Below are positions 36,045 through 44,483 of a DNA stretch of 64,000 nt, in pieces; positions within the stretch are counted from its first letter, which is position 1; the number at the start of each line of letters is the position of its first letter. The notes beneath the pieces are model-generated. The model worked only from the letters and a program-made list of their open reading frames with translations, made no database searches and was not told the origin of the DNA. The position numbers and the translations under genes are program-made. The stretch is from NCEH01 sp040049195 (GTDB lineage Bacteria; Pseudomonadota; Alphaproteobacteria; Rhizobiales; Xanthobacteraceae), in assembly GCF_040049195.1 (NCBI RefSeq), contig NZ_JBDZDL010000003.1; one strand, 5' to 3'.

Positions 36045-36713
36045 TCACCCCTCGAACACCGTCTTGAACCGGGCATGCGCATTTTCGATGTGGATGCGCA
36101 TGGCGGCGGCGGCGCCGTCGGCGTCTTTCTGGCTGAAGGCGTTCAGGATCCGCGCGTGCTCGACGATGGCGTCCTGAGTGACGCGGGCATGGAAGCGCAG
36201 GCGGAACAGGTGCAGCTGAACCCGTTGCTGCGTGATGATGTCATGCAGCAGGTCGTTCTGGCTCGCCTTCGCGATCGCCGCGTGGAAACGGGCGTCCTCC
36301 TGCGCGAAGGCATTATAGGCCGCTTGGGCATCCTCGGGCTTGGACTCGTGCATCTTCGCCGCCAGCCCCGTTATCCCCTGCAATTCTTCCGCGGACATGA
36401 GCACGGCCGCCCTGGCGGCCGCCGGCGGCTCGATCAGCAGGCGAAGCTCGCACAAATTGTCGAACTGCTTGCGCGTTAATTGCGCGGCCGCGCGGTAACC
36501 GGAGAGGTGGACTTTCACCACCAGCCCCTGCACCTCCAGTTGAGAGAGCGCCTCACGGATGGGTGTTTGCGAAACCCCCAGTTCCCGTGCCAGCCCGTCA
36601 ACCCCAATACGCTCGTCTGGCTGGATCTCTAGGGACATCAACTTCTTGAGCAGGATGTCATAGACTTCACTACCCAAGCGTATGGGCTTGGAAATCTGAT
36701 AGATACTGCTCAT
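36045..36713 (-). CDS. GntR family regulator (FCD) of HAAT system 2
   Basis: A 222-residue GntR. Winged helix: VYDILLKKLMSLEIQPDERI and LARELGVSQTPIREALSQLE. FCD domain with FHAAIAKASQNDLLHDIITQ and FRLRFHARVTQDAIVEHARI. Divergent from the binding-protein gene at 36881. The 167-bp region between them has small inverted repeats (GTCC-N6-GGAC at 36778; CCGAT-N5-ATCGG at 36845) that could be operators, but none is duplicated, so no site is called. Confidence 0.87.
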   Translation of the reverse strand: MSSIYQISKPIRLGSEVYDILLKKLMSLEIQPDERIGVDGLARELGVSQTPIREALSQLEVQGLVVKVHLSGYRAAAQLTRKQFDNLCELRLLIEPPAAARAAVLMSAEELQGITGLAAKMHESKPEDAQAAYNAFAQEDARFHAAIAKASQNDLLHDIITQQRVQLHLFRLRFHARVTQDAIVEHARILNAFSQKDADGAAAAMRIHIENAHARFKTVFEG

Positions 36714-36880
36714 TTGGCGCCCCAGATATGTTTTTGAGGGGTTTTCTCTTTATAACGACAAAAAAGTCAACGATATGTCCACTTACGGACGCCAATCCCC
36801 TTGACTTCAGGAAATCCTAGCAGCCATGTTCGCGGCCATCAATTCCGATATCAAATCGGATCGGATATAGGGAGACACAT

Positions 36881-38020
36881 ATGGTCCTGTCCCGCCGCAC
36901 GGCTATCGGCTTGCTTTCCGCCGCTGCCCTCCTGGGTTCCTTCGGCGCTGCCTCGGCGCAGGAAACCATCAAGATCGGCCTCACCGCGCCGCTCACCGGC
37001 CCGGCCGCCGAAATCGGCCACCTCCAGACCGAAGGCGCCAAGCTCGGCGTCGAGAAGGTGAACGCTGCCGGCGGCGTGCTCGGCAAGAAGTTCGAGCTGG
37101 TGATCGAGGATGACCAGACCACCAATCCCGGCATCGTCCTGGCCTTCTCCCGTCTGGTCAGCCGCGGCGATCTCGCCGCCGTGCTTGCCTCCGTGCGTTC
37201 CACCCAGGTGAACGCCATTTCGGCCGATGCGAAAAAGGCCGGCATCCCCGTGTTCTTCGGCGGCACCGATCCCACGCTGACCCATTCGGGTAATCCGTGG
37301 CTGTTCCGCGCCCGTCCCAATGACATCTATTCCGCCAAGGTGATCGCCGATTTCGGCGTCAACCAGCTGAAGAAGAAGAAGTGGGCGGTGCTCCACTCCA
37401 CCGACGCGTTTGGCTCAAACGGCGCCAAGGCGCTGATCGAGCAGTTGAAGGCGCTCGGCGTCGAGCCGGTGCTGGTACAGGGCTTCAACAACGGCCAGGC
37501 GGACCTCACCCCGGTGGTGCTCGCGGTGCGTCAGTCGGGCGCCGACATCATCGCCACCTACACGCCGTTTGAAAACGACGTGGCCGTGCTGGCCCGCCAG
37601 CTCAAGCAGTTCGGCGTGACCGCCCCGTGGGTCGGCTCGGCCTCGGTCGCCTCCACCACCGCCATGCAGCTGGCCGGCCCGGCGCTCTACGGCACCTATG
37701 CGGTGGCCGATTTCAACGCCGATGCCAACCCGCTCGCCAAGGCCTATTTCGAGGAATTCTCCAAGAAGGTCGGCCGCGCGCCCGACTATACCTCGGCCTG
37801 GACCTATGATTCCGTGCTCCTGCTGGCGGAAGCCATCAAGAAGGCCGGCAGCACCGATCCCGCCAAGGTCCGCGAGGCGATCCTCGCCATCAAGGACTTC
37901 CCCGGCACCGAAGGCACCTACAATTTCGACGAAAACGGTGATGGCCTGCGCGGCTACAACATCGTCAAGAACGAAAACGGCAAGATCGTCTTCGACCGCC
38001 ACATCGCCTTCGACAAGTGA
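36881..38020 (+). CDS. HAAT system 2 periplasmic substrate-binding protein
   Basis: A 379-residue LivK-type protein with a signal peptide ending ASAQE and the opening IKIGLTAPLTGPAAEIGHLQ. GGGAG lies before ATG 36881. The mature fold includes YAVADFNADANPLAKAYFEE and the C-terminal YNIVKNENGKIVFDRHIAFD. The catabolic genes downstream (41.5-45 kb) suggest a four-carbon sugar acid or related hydroxy acid as ligand, not an amino acid (inference). Followed by a 12-bp-stem hairpin. Confidence 0.9.
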   Translation: MVLSRRTAIGLLSAAALLGSFGAASAQETIKIGLTAPLTGPAAEIGHLQTEGAKLGVEKVNAAGGVLGKKFELVIEDDQTTNPGIVLAFSRLVSRGDLAAVLASVRSTQVNAISADAKKAGIPVFFGGTDPTLTHSGNPWLFRARPNDIYSAKVIADFGVNQLKKKKWAVLHSTDAFGSNGAKALIEQLKALGVEPVLVQGFNNGQADLTPVVLAVRQSGADIIATYTPFENDVAVLARQLKQFGVTAPWVGSASVASTTAMQLAGPALYGTYAVADFNADANPLAKAYFEEFSKKVGRAPDYTSAWTYDSVLLLAEAIKKAGSTDPAKVREAILAIKDFPGTEGTYNFDENGDGLRGYNIVKNENGKIVFDRHIAFDK

Positions 38021-38040
38021 TCGCCTGATCGCTTTCACAC

Positions 38041-38080
38041 CCCGTGCCGGGCCCGCCGTTTGAGGCGCGCCCGGCACGGG
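38041..38080 (+). other. Strong hairpin after SBP 2
   Basis: CCCGTGCCGGGC (38041-38052), a 16-nt loop, GCCCGGCACGGG (38069-38080): a perfect 12-bp stem, 20 bp after the binding-protein stop and 33 bp before the permease start. No T run, so likely an mRNA-stabilising or attenuating structure. Confidence 0.65.
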
Positions 38081-38113
38081 ATGTCTTACGCCCTCTCGCG
38101 CACAGGATCGGCG

Positions 38114-38989
38114 ATGAGCTTGCTTCCTCAGCTTCTATTCACCGGGATCGGCATCGGCAGCATCTATGCCATGGTCGCCCTCGGCTTCGTTCTGCTCATT
38201 CGCTCGGCCAATGTGGTGAACTTCGCGCAGGGCGAGTTTTCCATGCTCGGCGCCTATTTCATGGTCATCCTGTTCGCCGGCTTCGGCGTGCCCTATCCCA
38301 TCGCCCTCATCGGGGCGGTGGTGCTGATGGCGGTGTTCGGCGTGATCTTCGCCGGCATCACCTATTGGCCGCTGCGTGATCGCGGGCAGATCCCGGTGAT
38401 CATCTCCACCATCGGCGCGACCATTCTTCTGTCGAACCTGATCCTCGCCACCTACGGGCCGAGCCCGCAGGTGCTGCCCGGCCTGTTCGACGGCTCCGGC
38501 TTCCTGGTCGGCAACATCTTCATGGACAGCCAGTATCTCTCCATCATCGCGGTCACCATCGCGTTGGTGACGCTGCAATATCTGGTGTTCGAGAAGACCA
38601 TGGTCGGCAAGAAATTGCAGGCCACCTCGCAGGACAAGGAAATGGCGAGCCTGCTCGGCATTCCGGTCATCGCCATGATCCTCGGCACCTTCGCCTACAG
38701 CGCGGCCCTCGGTGGCCTCGCCGGCATCCTGGTGGCGCCGATCCTGTTCGTGTCCGTGGGCATCGGCCCGCTGATCGCGCTGAAGGCCTTCGCCGCCAAC
38801 ATCATCGGCGGCTTCGGCTCGATCCCCGGCGCCATCTTCGGCGGCCTGCTGATCGGCATCGTGGAGACGCTGGGCGCCGCCTACATCTCCGTTCCCTACA
38901 AGGACGCGTTCGCGTTCCTGATGCTGCTCGCCGTGCTGCTGGTTCGTCCGCAGGGGCTGTTCGGCGAACGCATCGCCGAGAAGGCGTGA
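38114..38989 (+). CDS. HAAT system 2 permease (LivH type)
   Basis: A 291-residue membrane protein: GIGSIYAMVALGFVLLIRSA and VVNFAQGEFSMLGAYFMV near the start, then about eight helices, ending VRPQGLFGERIAEKA. The ATG at 38114 has AGGA six bases upstream. The frame extends back into the hairpin, which is unlikely to be translated. Confidence 0.9.
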   Translation: MSLLPQLLFTGIGIGSIYAMVALGFVLLIRSANVVNFAQGEFSMLGAYFMVILFAGFGVPYPIALIGAVVLMAVFGVIFAGITYWPLRDRGQIPVIISTIGATILLSNLILATYGPSPQVLPGLFDGSGFLVGNIFMDSQYLSIIAVTIALVTLQYLVFEKTMVGKKLQATSQDKEMASLLGIPVIAMILGTFAYSAALGGLAGILVAPILFVSVGIGPLIALKAFAANIIGGFGSIPGAIFGGLLIGIVETLGAAYISVPYKDAFAFLMLLAVLLVRPQGLFGERIAEKA

Positions 38990-38999
38990 GGAGGCACCC

Positions 39000-40754
39000 A
39001 TGAAAACCGCAGCCTCGCACCGCAACCGCGGTCTCCTGTTCGGCGGCATCGCCATCCTCGCGGTGATCGCCATCGCCTTCGTGGCGCCGACCCACGGCTA
39101 TTACCTCAACATCATGATGCAGGCGGCGACCTATGCGATCGCCGTCGCCGGCGTCGTCATCGTGCTGGGCTATTGCGGCCAGCTCGCCCTGTGCCAGGCC
39201 GCGTTCCTCGGCATCGGCGCCTATTGCGTCGCCCTCGGCACGGTGGATTACGGCCTCCCCTTCTTCGTCGCGCTCGGCATGGGCGTCGTGCTGACCGGCC
39301 TCGGCGGCATGTTCCTGGGCTTCGCCTCCCTGCGGCTCGGCGGGCATTATCTCGCCATGGTGACCATCGGCTTCCAGATGATCGTCACCATGGTGCTGAC
39401 CAATTGGATCAGCCTGACCCGCGGCCCCGACGGGGTGTCCGGCGTGCCCCGGCCGGTGATCGGCCCGCTCGATCTCTCGGGCGGCTCCACCTATCTCGGC
39501 CTGTGCATGGTGTTTCTGGTGGTGGTCACGCTCTATGCCGCTTTGCTGAAGACCAGCCGCCTCGGCCGGGCCATGCAGGCGGTGCGTGACAATGAGATCG
39601 CCGCCTCCACCTGCGGCATCAACGTGTTCCGCACCAAGACCGTCGCCTTCGGCATCAGCGCCGCGCTCGGCGGTCTCGGCGGCGGCCTGTTCGCCGGTGC
39701 CTTCTCCTACATCTCCCCGGACCAGTTCACCTTCAACGAATCCATCGTTCTTCTCACCATGGCGCTGCTGGGCGGAGTGCAGTCCCCCATCGGCGCCTTG
39801 CTGGGCACGGTGCTGCTGGTGCTGCTGCCGGAATGGCTGCGCTTCCTGCGCCAGGCCTATCTGGCCGTGTACGGCGCGGCGGTGATCGCGATCATGATCT
39901 TCCTGCCGCGTGGCGTGTGGGGGCTGTTGACCGACCGCTTCTTCAAGCCCGCCCCCGCCGACACCAGCCCGGTGACGCCCCTGCCCCTGCTCAGCCGCAC
40001 CGGCACCATGTCGGCCGACGTGGTGCTGGATGTGACCGGGCTCGCCAAGCATTTCGGCGGCCTCAAGGCCCTCGACGGCGTGGACTTCAAGGTCCGCAAG
40101 GGTTCGGTGCACGCGCTGATCGGGCCCAACGGCTCGGGTAAGACCACCATGCTCAACGTCATCACCGGCCTCTATGTGGCGACGGCGGGCCGGGTGAAGC
40201 TGCTGGGCCAGGACATCACCGCCCTGCCGCCCCACGAGCGCACCAAGCGCGGCATGTGCCGCACCTATCAGAACATCCGCGTGTTCCGCGGCCTGTCGGT
40301 GCTGGAAAATGTCACCATCGGCGCCGAGCGCCCCGGAAACGATATCTCCGGCTCGGATGCCACGGTGGAGCGGGCGCTGGCCGCGCTCGACTTCGTCGGC
40401 CTGCGCAATGTCGCGCATCTGCCGGTGGGTGATCTGCCCTACGGCCACCAGCGCTATGTGGAGATCGCCCGAGCGCTCGCCGGCTCGCCGGAAATCCTGC
40501 TGCTGGACGAGCCCGCCGCGGGCCTCAACCTGACCGAGAAGGGCGAGATGGCGGAGCTGCTCAAGCGCCTGAAGGGCCATGGACTGACCATCGTCATCAT
40601 CGACCACGACATGAAGCTGATCGAGCAGGTGGCCGACCGCATCACGGTGCTGAACTTCGGCCGCGGCATCGCCGACGGCGATCCCAAGTCCGTGCTCAGC
40701 CATCCCGAAGTCATCGCCGCCTATCTGGGGGAGCCGCAAAATGAAGCTGCTTGA
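39000..40754 (+). CDS. HAAT system 2 fused permease-ATPase (LivM-LivG)
   Basis: A 584-residue fusion. Residues ~1-325 are a LivM permease (VVIVLGYCGQLALCQAAFLG, VRDNEIAASTCGINVFRTK). After a proline-rich linker, residues ~340-584 are a LivG ATPase with Walker A GPNGSGKTTMLNV (about 375), YQNIRVFRGLSVLENV, a signature LPYGHQRYVEIARALAGSPE, and Walker B ILLLDEPAAGLNLTE. The stop overlaps the LivF start by 14 bp. Fusion is a recurrent form in HAAT systems, also seen in system 3. Confidence 0.92.
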   Translation: MKTAASHRNRGLLFGGIAILAVIAIAFVAPTHGYYLNIMMQAATYAIAVAGVVIVLGYCGQLALCQAAFLGIGAYCVALGTVDYGLPFFVALGMGVVLTGLGGMFLGFASLRLGGHYLAMVTIGFQMIVTMVLTNWISLTRGPDGVSGVPRPVIGPLDLSGGSTYLGLCMVFLVVVTLYAALLKTSRLGRAMQAVRDNEIAASTCGINVFRTKTVAFGISAALGGLGGGLFAGAFSYISPDQFTFNESIVLLTMALLGGVQSPIGALLGTVLLVLLPEWLRFLRQAYLAVYGAAVIAIMIFLPRGVWGLLTDRFFKPAPADTSPVTPLPLLSRTGTMSADVVLDVTGLAKHFGGLKALDGVDFKVRKGSVHALIGPNGSGKTTMLNVITGLYVATAGRVKLLGQDITALPPHERTKRGMCRTYQNIRVFRGLSVLENVTIGAERPGNDISGSDATVERALAALDFVGLRNVAHLPVGDLPYGHQRYVEIARALAGSPEILLLDEPAAGLNLTEKGEMAELLKRLKGHGLTIVIIDHDMKLIEQVADRITVLNFGRGIADGDPKSVLSHPEVIAAYLGEPQNEAA

Positions 40755-41472
40755 GATCAAGGGGCTCACCGCGCGCTACACCGCGAGCGACGTCCTCAAG
40801 GGGTTGAACCTCACCGTGAACGAGGGCGAGATCGTCGCCCTGCTCGGCTCCAACGGCGCCGGCAAGAGCACCACGCTGCGCTCGATCTCCGGGCTGATGC
40901 CCAACACCTCCGGCGAAATCACCTTCGCCGGCACCTCGATCCTGGGCATGAAGACCGGCGCCATCGCGCGCCTCGGCATCGCCCATGTGCCGGAGGGTCG
41001 GCGCCTGTTTCCCGGCCTCACGGTGCGCGACAACATCCTGCTCGGCTCTTCCAACCGCTCGGGCGTCAGCCGCGCCCAGCTGGAGCGGGAGGCCGACGAG
41101 ATGTTCGCCTTCTTCCCCGACCTGCAGCGCCTGGAACACGCCTATAGCTGGACCCTCTCCGGCGGGCAGATGCAGATGGTGGCGGTGGCGCGCGGCCTGA
41201 TGGCCAAGCCCCGGCTGCTGCTGCTGGACGAGCCCTCGCTCGGCCTCGCGCCGAAGATCGTGCAGCAGGTGTTCCGCATCATCGCCCAGATCCGCGAGCG
41301 CGGCACCACCGTGCTGCTGGTGGAGCAGAACGCGAACATGGCGCTCTCGGTCGCCGACCGCGGCTATGTGCTGGAGGCCGGCGCCCTGCTGGTGTCCGGC
41401 AAGCCCGATGAATTGTGGAACAACGACCAGGTGCGCGCCGCCTATCTCGGCGGGTTCGCGGCCTCGGCGTAA
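40741..41472 (+). CDS. HAAT system 2 ATP-binding protein (LivF type)
   Basis: A 243-residue ATPase. Walker A GSNGAGKSTTLRSI lies around residue 37, the signature is LSGGQMQMVAVARGLMAKPR, and Walker B is LLLDEPSLGLAPKI. Normal LivF length without the basic tail of system 1. Overlaps the fused permease-ATPase gene by 14 bp, so expression is coupled. Confidence 0.92.
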   Translation: MKLLEIKGLTARYTASDVLKGLNLTVNEGEIVALLGSNGAGKSTTLRSISGLMPNTSGEITFAGTSILGMKTGAIARLGIAHVPEGRRLFPGLTVRDNILLGSSNRSGVSRAQLEREADEMFAFFPDLQRLEHAYSWTLSGGQMQMVAVARGLMAKPRLLLLDEPSLGLAPKIVQQVFRIIAQIRERGTTVLLVEQNANMALSVADRGYVLEAGALLVSGKPDELWNNDQVRAAYLGGFAASA

Positions 41473-41551
41473 TGCCCGGCGGCTCGCCGCCTCTCCCGAA
41501 CCGGCGGCGCCGTCCGCCGCCGGCTTCATCTTCCAACCGGGACATTCCCAG

Positions 41552-42496
41552 ATGACGAAAATCGCTCTTGTCGGCTGTGGCCTTGTGGGAGGCTCCTGGG
41601 GCCTCGTATTCGCGCGCGCCGGCTTCGACGTGACGCTCTACGATCCCTCTCCCGCTTCCCTCCAGGCGGCGCTCGATTTTGCCGCCGGCGCTGCCCCCGG
41701 CCTTGCCGAACAGGGCCTGCTGAACGGCGAGACCCCGGCCGCCGTGCTCGCCCGCCTGAAGCCCGCCGGCAGCCTCGCCGAGGCCGTGCGCGATGCCGAC
41801 TACATCCAGGAAAGCGCGCCGGAGCGCCTTCCCATCAAGCAGGCGCTCTACAAGGAACTGGCCAAGCTGGTGAAGGCGGACGCGGTGATCGCCTCCTCCA
41901 CCTCCGGCCTGCCCGCCTCCTCCTTCACCGCCGACATCGAGGGCCGCGAGCGCTGCGTGGTGGCCCACCCCATCAACCCGCCGCACCTGATTCCGCTGGT
42001 GGAGATCATCCCCGCCCCCTGGACCGCCGCGCGCGTCGTGGAGCGCACCGATGCGCTGATGAAGGCCGTGGGACAGGTGCCGATCCGCCTCAACCGCGAG
42101 ATCGCCGGCTTCGTGGTCAACCGCCTGCAGAGCGCGGTGCTGGGCGAGGCGTTCCGCCTGGTGGAAGACGGCATCGTCTCCGCCACCGACGTGGATGCCG
42201 CCATCTCCGAGGGGCTCGGCCTGCGCTGGTTCTTCATGGGCCCGTTCGAAACCATCGACCTGAATGCCCAGGGCGGCGTCGCCGATTATTGCGCGAAGCT
42301 CGGACCCATGTATTACGATCTCGCTAAGGAACAGGCCGACCCGCGCCCGTGGAGCGAAGCGCTTGTCGCGCAGGTCGAGGCGCAGCGGCGCGCGAAGACT
42401 CCTGCGGACAAGCTCGATGCCCGCAAGGCGTGGCGCGACCGCTGCCTCGCCGCTCTGGTGAAGGCCAAGCGCGCGGTCCTGAAGGAAAACGCCTGA
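41552..42496 (+). CDS. L-gulonate 3-dehydrogenase / lambda-crystallin-like NAD dehydrogenase
   Basis: A 314-residue 3-hydroxyacyl-CoA-dehydrogenase-superfamily enzyme. The Rossmann motif is ALVGCGLVGGSWGLVFARAG. The segments ASSTSGLPASSF, VVAHPINPPHLIPLVEIIPA, EIAGFVVNRLQSAVLGEAFR and SEGLGLRWFFMGPFETIDLN closely follow lambda-crystallin (CRYL1), which oxidises L-gulonate at C3. Beside otnK and otnC it probably oxidises a four-carbon sugar acid directly to the 3-oxo acid (inference). L-carnitine dehydrogenase is a related alternative. Confidence 0.82.
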   Translation: MTKIALVGCGLVGGSWGLVFARAGFDVTLYDPSPASLQAALDFAAGAAPGLAEQGLLNGETPAAVLARLKPAGSLAEAVRDADYIQESAPERLPIKQALYKELAKLVKADAVIASSTSGLPASSFTADIEGRERCVVAHPINPPHLIPLVEIIPAPWTAARVVERTDALMKAVGQVPIRLNREIAGFVVNRLQSAVLGEAFRLVEDGIVSATDVDAAISEGLGLRWFFMGPFETIDLNAQGGVADYCAKLGPMYYDLAKEQADPRPWSEALVAQVEAQRRAKTPADKLDARKAWRDRCLAALVKAKRAVLKENA

Positions 42497-42498
42497 CC

Positions 42499-42522
42499 GG
42501 CGGCGGAGGCCCCTCCGCCGCC
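42499..42522 (+). other. GC hairpin between the dehydrogenase and otnK
   Basis: GGCGGCGGAG, a GCCC loop, CTCCGCCGCC: a 10-bp stem 2 bp after the dehydrogenase stop and 28 bp before otnK. No T run. Possibly separates expression of the upstream gene from otnKC. Confidence 0.45.
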
Positions 42523-42550
42523 CCACGCCACCGCTCAGAGAGTGCCTGCC

Positions 42551-43831
42551 ATGCTGCTTGGAGTTATCGCCGACGATTTCACCGGGGCGAGCGACATCGC
42601 CAACACCATCGCCAAGGGACTAGCGCCGGAAGGCGGCCTCAAGACGGTGCAATATCTCGGCATTCCCACCGTTCCGGCGGCGGATGACGTGGAAGCCTGC
42701 GTCATCTCGCTGAAGAGCCGCTCCATTCCGGCGCCCGAGGCGGTGGCCCAGTCGCTGGCGGCGCTCGACTGGCTGGAGGCGCAGGGCTGCCGCCAGGTGA
42801 TCTTCAAATATTGCTCCACCTTCGATTCCACCCCCGAAGGCAATATCGGCCCGGTGGGCGAGGCTTTGGCGCAGCGGCTCGGCGAGAAGGGCGTGATCGC
42901 CTGCTCCGCTTTCCCCGATGCCGGGCGCACCATCTACAAGGGCCATCTGTTCGTCGGCGACCGGCTGCTGAACGATTCCGGCATGGAGCATCATCCGCTC
43001 AACCCCATGACCGATGCCGATCTGCGGCGCTGGCTGCAGCTTCAGTGCAAGGACCCGGTCGGGCTGGTGGACTGGACGGTGCTCCAGCGCGGCCCGGAAG
43101 CGATCCGTGCGGGCCTCGCCGCGGCGGCGGAGAAGGGCGAGCGGCTCGTCATTGTCGATGCCCTGACCAATGCCGATCTGCTCGCCATCGCCGCCGCCTG
43201 CGCCGATGCCCGCCTGATGACCGGCGGCTCGGGCATCGCGCTCGGCCTGCCGCGCAACTTCATCAAGGCCGGCCTTGCCAAGGGCGGCAACCCGGCGGTC
43301 GAACTGATCGGTGGCCCGGAAGCGGTGCTGGTCGGAAGCTGCTCGCGCGCCACGCTCCAGCAGATCGAGATCCACCGCAAGGACCACCCGGTGCTCGCCA
43401 TCGACGTGGACAAGGTGATGGACGGCTCCATCACCGCCGGCGATCTCGTCGCCTTCATCCAGGCGAACCCCGGTAACGCGCCGCTGGTCTATTCCTCCTC
43501 GAAGCCCGAGCAGGTGGCGGCGCTGCAGGAAAAATACGGACGCACCGAGGTCGCCCACAAGCTGGACGGCATCTTCGCGCAGACCGCCAAGGCGCTCTAC
43601 GACGCCGGCATGCGGCGCATCGTGGTGGGCGGCGGCGAGACCTCCGGCGCCGTGGTCTCGGCGCTCGGCGTCACCTCGTTCCGCATCGGTCCGGAGATCG
43701 ACCCCGGCGTGCCGGTTCTGGTGGCGGAAGATGGCACCGGCCTTGGGATGGCGCTCAAGTCCGGCAATTTCGGCGCGCCCGATTTCTTCGGCAAGGCGCT
43801 CGGCGCCATCGCCGGAACGGCGGGAGCCTGA
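42551..43831 (+). CDS. otnK: 3-oxo-tetronate kinase (DUF1537 / four-carbon acid sugar kinase)
   Basis: A 426-residue DUF1537 kinase. The N-terminal acid-sugar-binding domain begins LLGVIADDFTGASDIANTIA and has FKYCSTFDSTPEGNIGPVGE. The C-terminal nucleotide-binding domain has VLVGSCSRATLQQIEIHRK and VGGGETSGAVVSALGV. Established role: phosphorylation of 3-oxo-tetronate at the 4-hydroxyl. Start ATG 42551 is preferred over an in-frame GTG 9 bp upstream. Followed 3 bp later by otnC. Confidence 0.92.
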   Translation: MLLGVIADDFTGASDIANTIAKGLAPEGGLKTVQYLGIPTVPAADDVEACVISLKSRSIPAPEAVAQSLAALDWLEAQGCRQVIFKYCSTFDSTPEGNIGPVGEALAQRLGEKGVIACSAFPDAGRTIYKGHLFVGDRLLNDSGMEHHPLNPMTDADLRRWLQLQCKDPVGLVDWTVLQRGPEAIRAGLAAAAEKGERLVIVDALTNADLLAIAAACADARLMTGGSGIALGLPRNFIKAGLAKGGNPAVELIGGPEAVLVGSCSRATLQQIEIHRKDHPVLAIDVDKVMDGSITAGDLVAFIQANPGNAPLVYSSSKPEQVAALQEKYGRTEVAHKLDGIFAQTAKALYDAGMRRIVVGGGETSGAVVSALGVTSFRIGPEIDPGVPVLVAEDGTGLGMALKSGNFGAPDFFGKALGAIAGTAGA

Positions 43832-43834
43832 GCC

Positions 43835-44467
43835 ATGGCAGAAGCCGCCACCCGCGATCTCCTGGTGCGCCTCTCGCGCTCGCTGTTCGAGCGCGGCTAT
43901 TCGGTGGGTTCGGCGGGGAACATCTCCGTCGCGGTCGAGGACGGGGTGCTCATCACCCCGACCAATTCCTGCCTCGGTTTTCTGGAGGCCGGCCGCATCT
44001 CCAAGCTCGACCGGAACTGGAACCATGTTTCCGGCGACAAGCCCTCCAAGGAAGTGTTCCTCCATCGGGCCTTCTATGAAACGCGCCCCGGCACCGGCGC
44101 GGTGGTGCACCTGCATTCCACCTATGCGACCGCGCTCTCCTGCCTGCCGGAGATCGACCCCGCCGACTGCATCGCCCCGCTCACGCCCTATGTGGTGATG
44201 CGGGTCGGCAAGGTGCGCCTGCTGCCGTATGTGCGGCCGGGTGACCCGGCCATGGGCACCATGATCCGCGAAGAGAACGGGGAATGCGCCGCCGTTCTGC
44301 TCGCCAATCACGGGCCGGTGGTGACCGCAAAGGACCTGCAGACCGCGGTCTATGCCGCCGAGGAGCTGGAGGAAACCGCCAAGCTGCTGGTGCTGCTGCA
44401 GAATCGTAATCCGCGCCTGCTCACCCAGGCGCAGATCGACGAGCTGAACACCGCATTCCCCAAATAG
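43835..44467 (+). CDS. otnC: 3-oxo-tetronate 4-phosphate decarboxylase (class II aldolase family)
   Basis: A 210-residue class II aldolase-fold enzyme. Substrate-loop region GYSVGSAGNISVAVEDGVLI, zinc-ligand motif VVHLHSTYATALSCLP, and a third ligand histidine in LLANHGPVVTAKDLQ. With OtnK it converts 3-oxo-tetronate to dihydroxyacetone phosphate and CO2. OtnC is chosen over fuculose aldolase because of the adjacent kinase. Confidence 0.9.
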   Translation: MAEAATRDLLVRLSRSLFERGYSVGSAGNISVAVEDGVLITPTNSCLGFLEAGRISKLDRNWNHVSGDKPSKEVFLHRAFYETRPGTGAVVHLHSTYATALSCLPEIDPADCIAPLTPYVVMRVGKVRLLPYVRPGDPAMGTMIREENGECAAVLLANHGPVVTAKDLQTAVYAAEELEETAKLLVLLQNRNPRLLTQAQIDELNTAFPK

Positions 44468-44483
44468 GCAGGGCCGCTCCACG

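Noticed and set aside
36714..36880. Small inverted repeats as operators of the system 2 GntR
   Set aside because: Several short repeats are present but none is duplicated or clearly of GntR type, so no site can be chosen.
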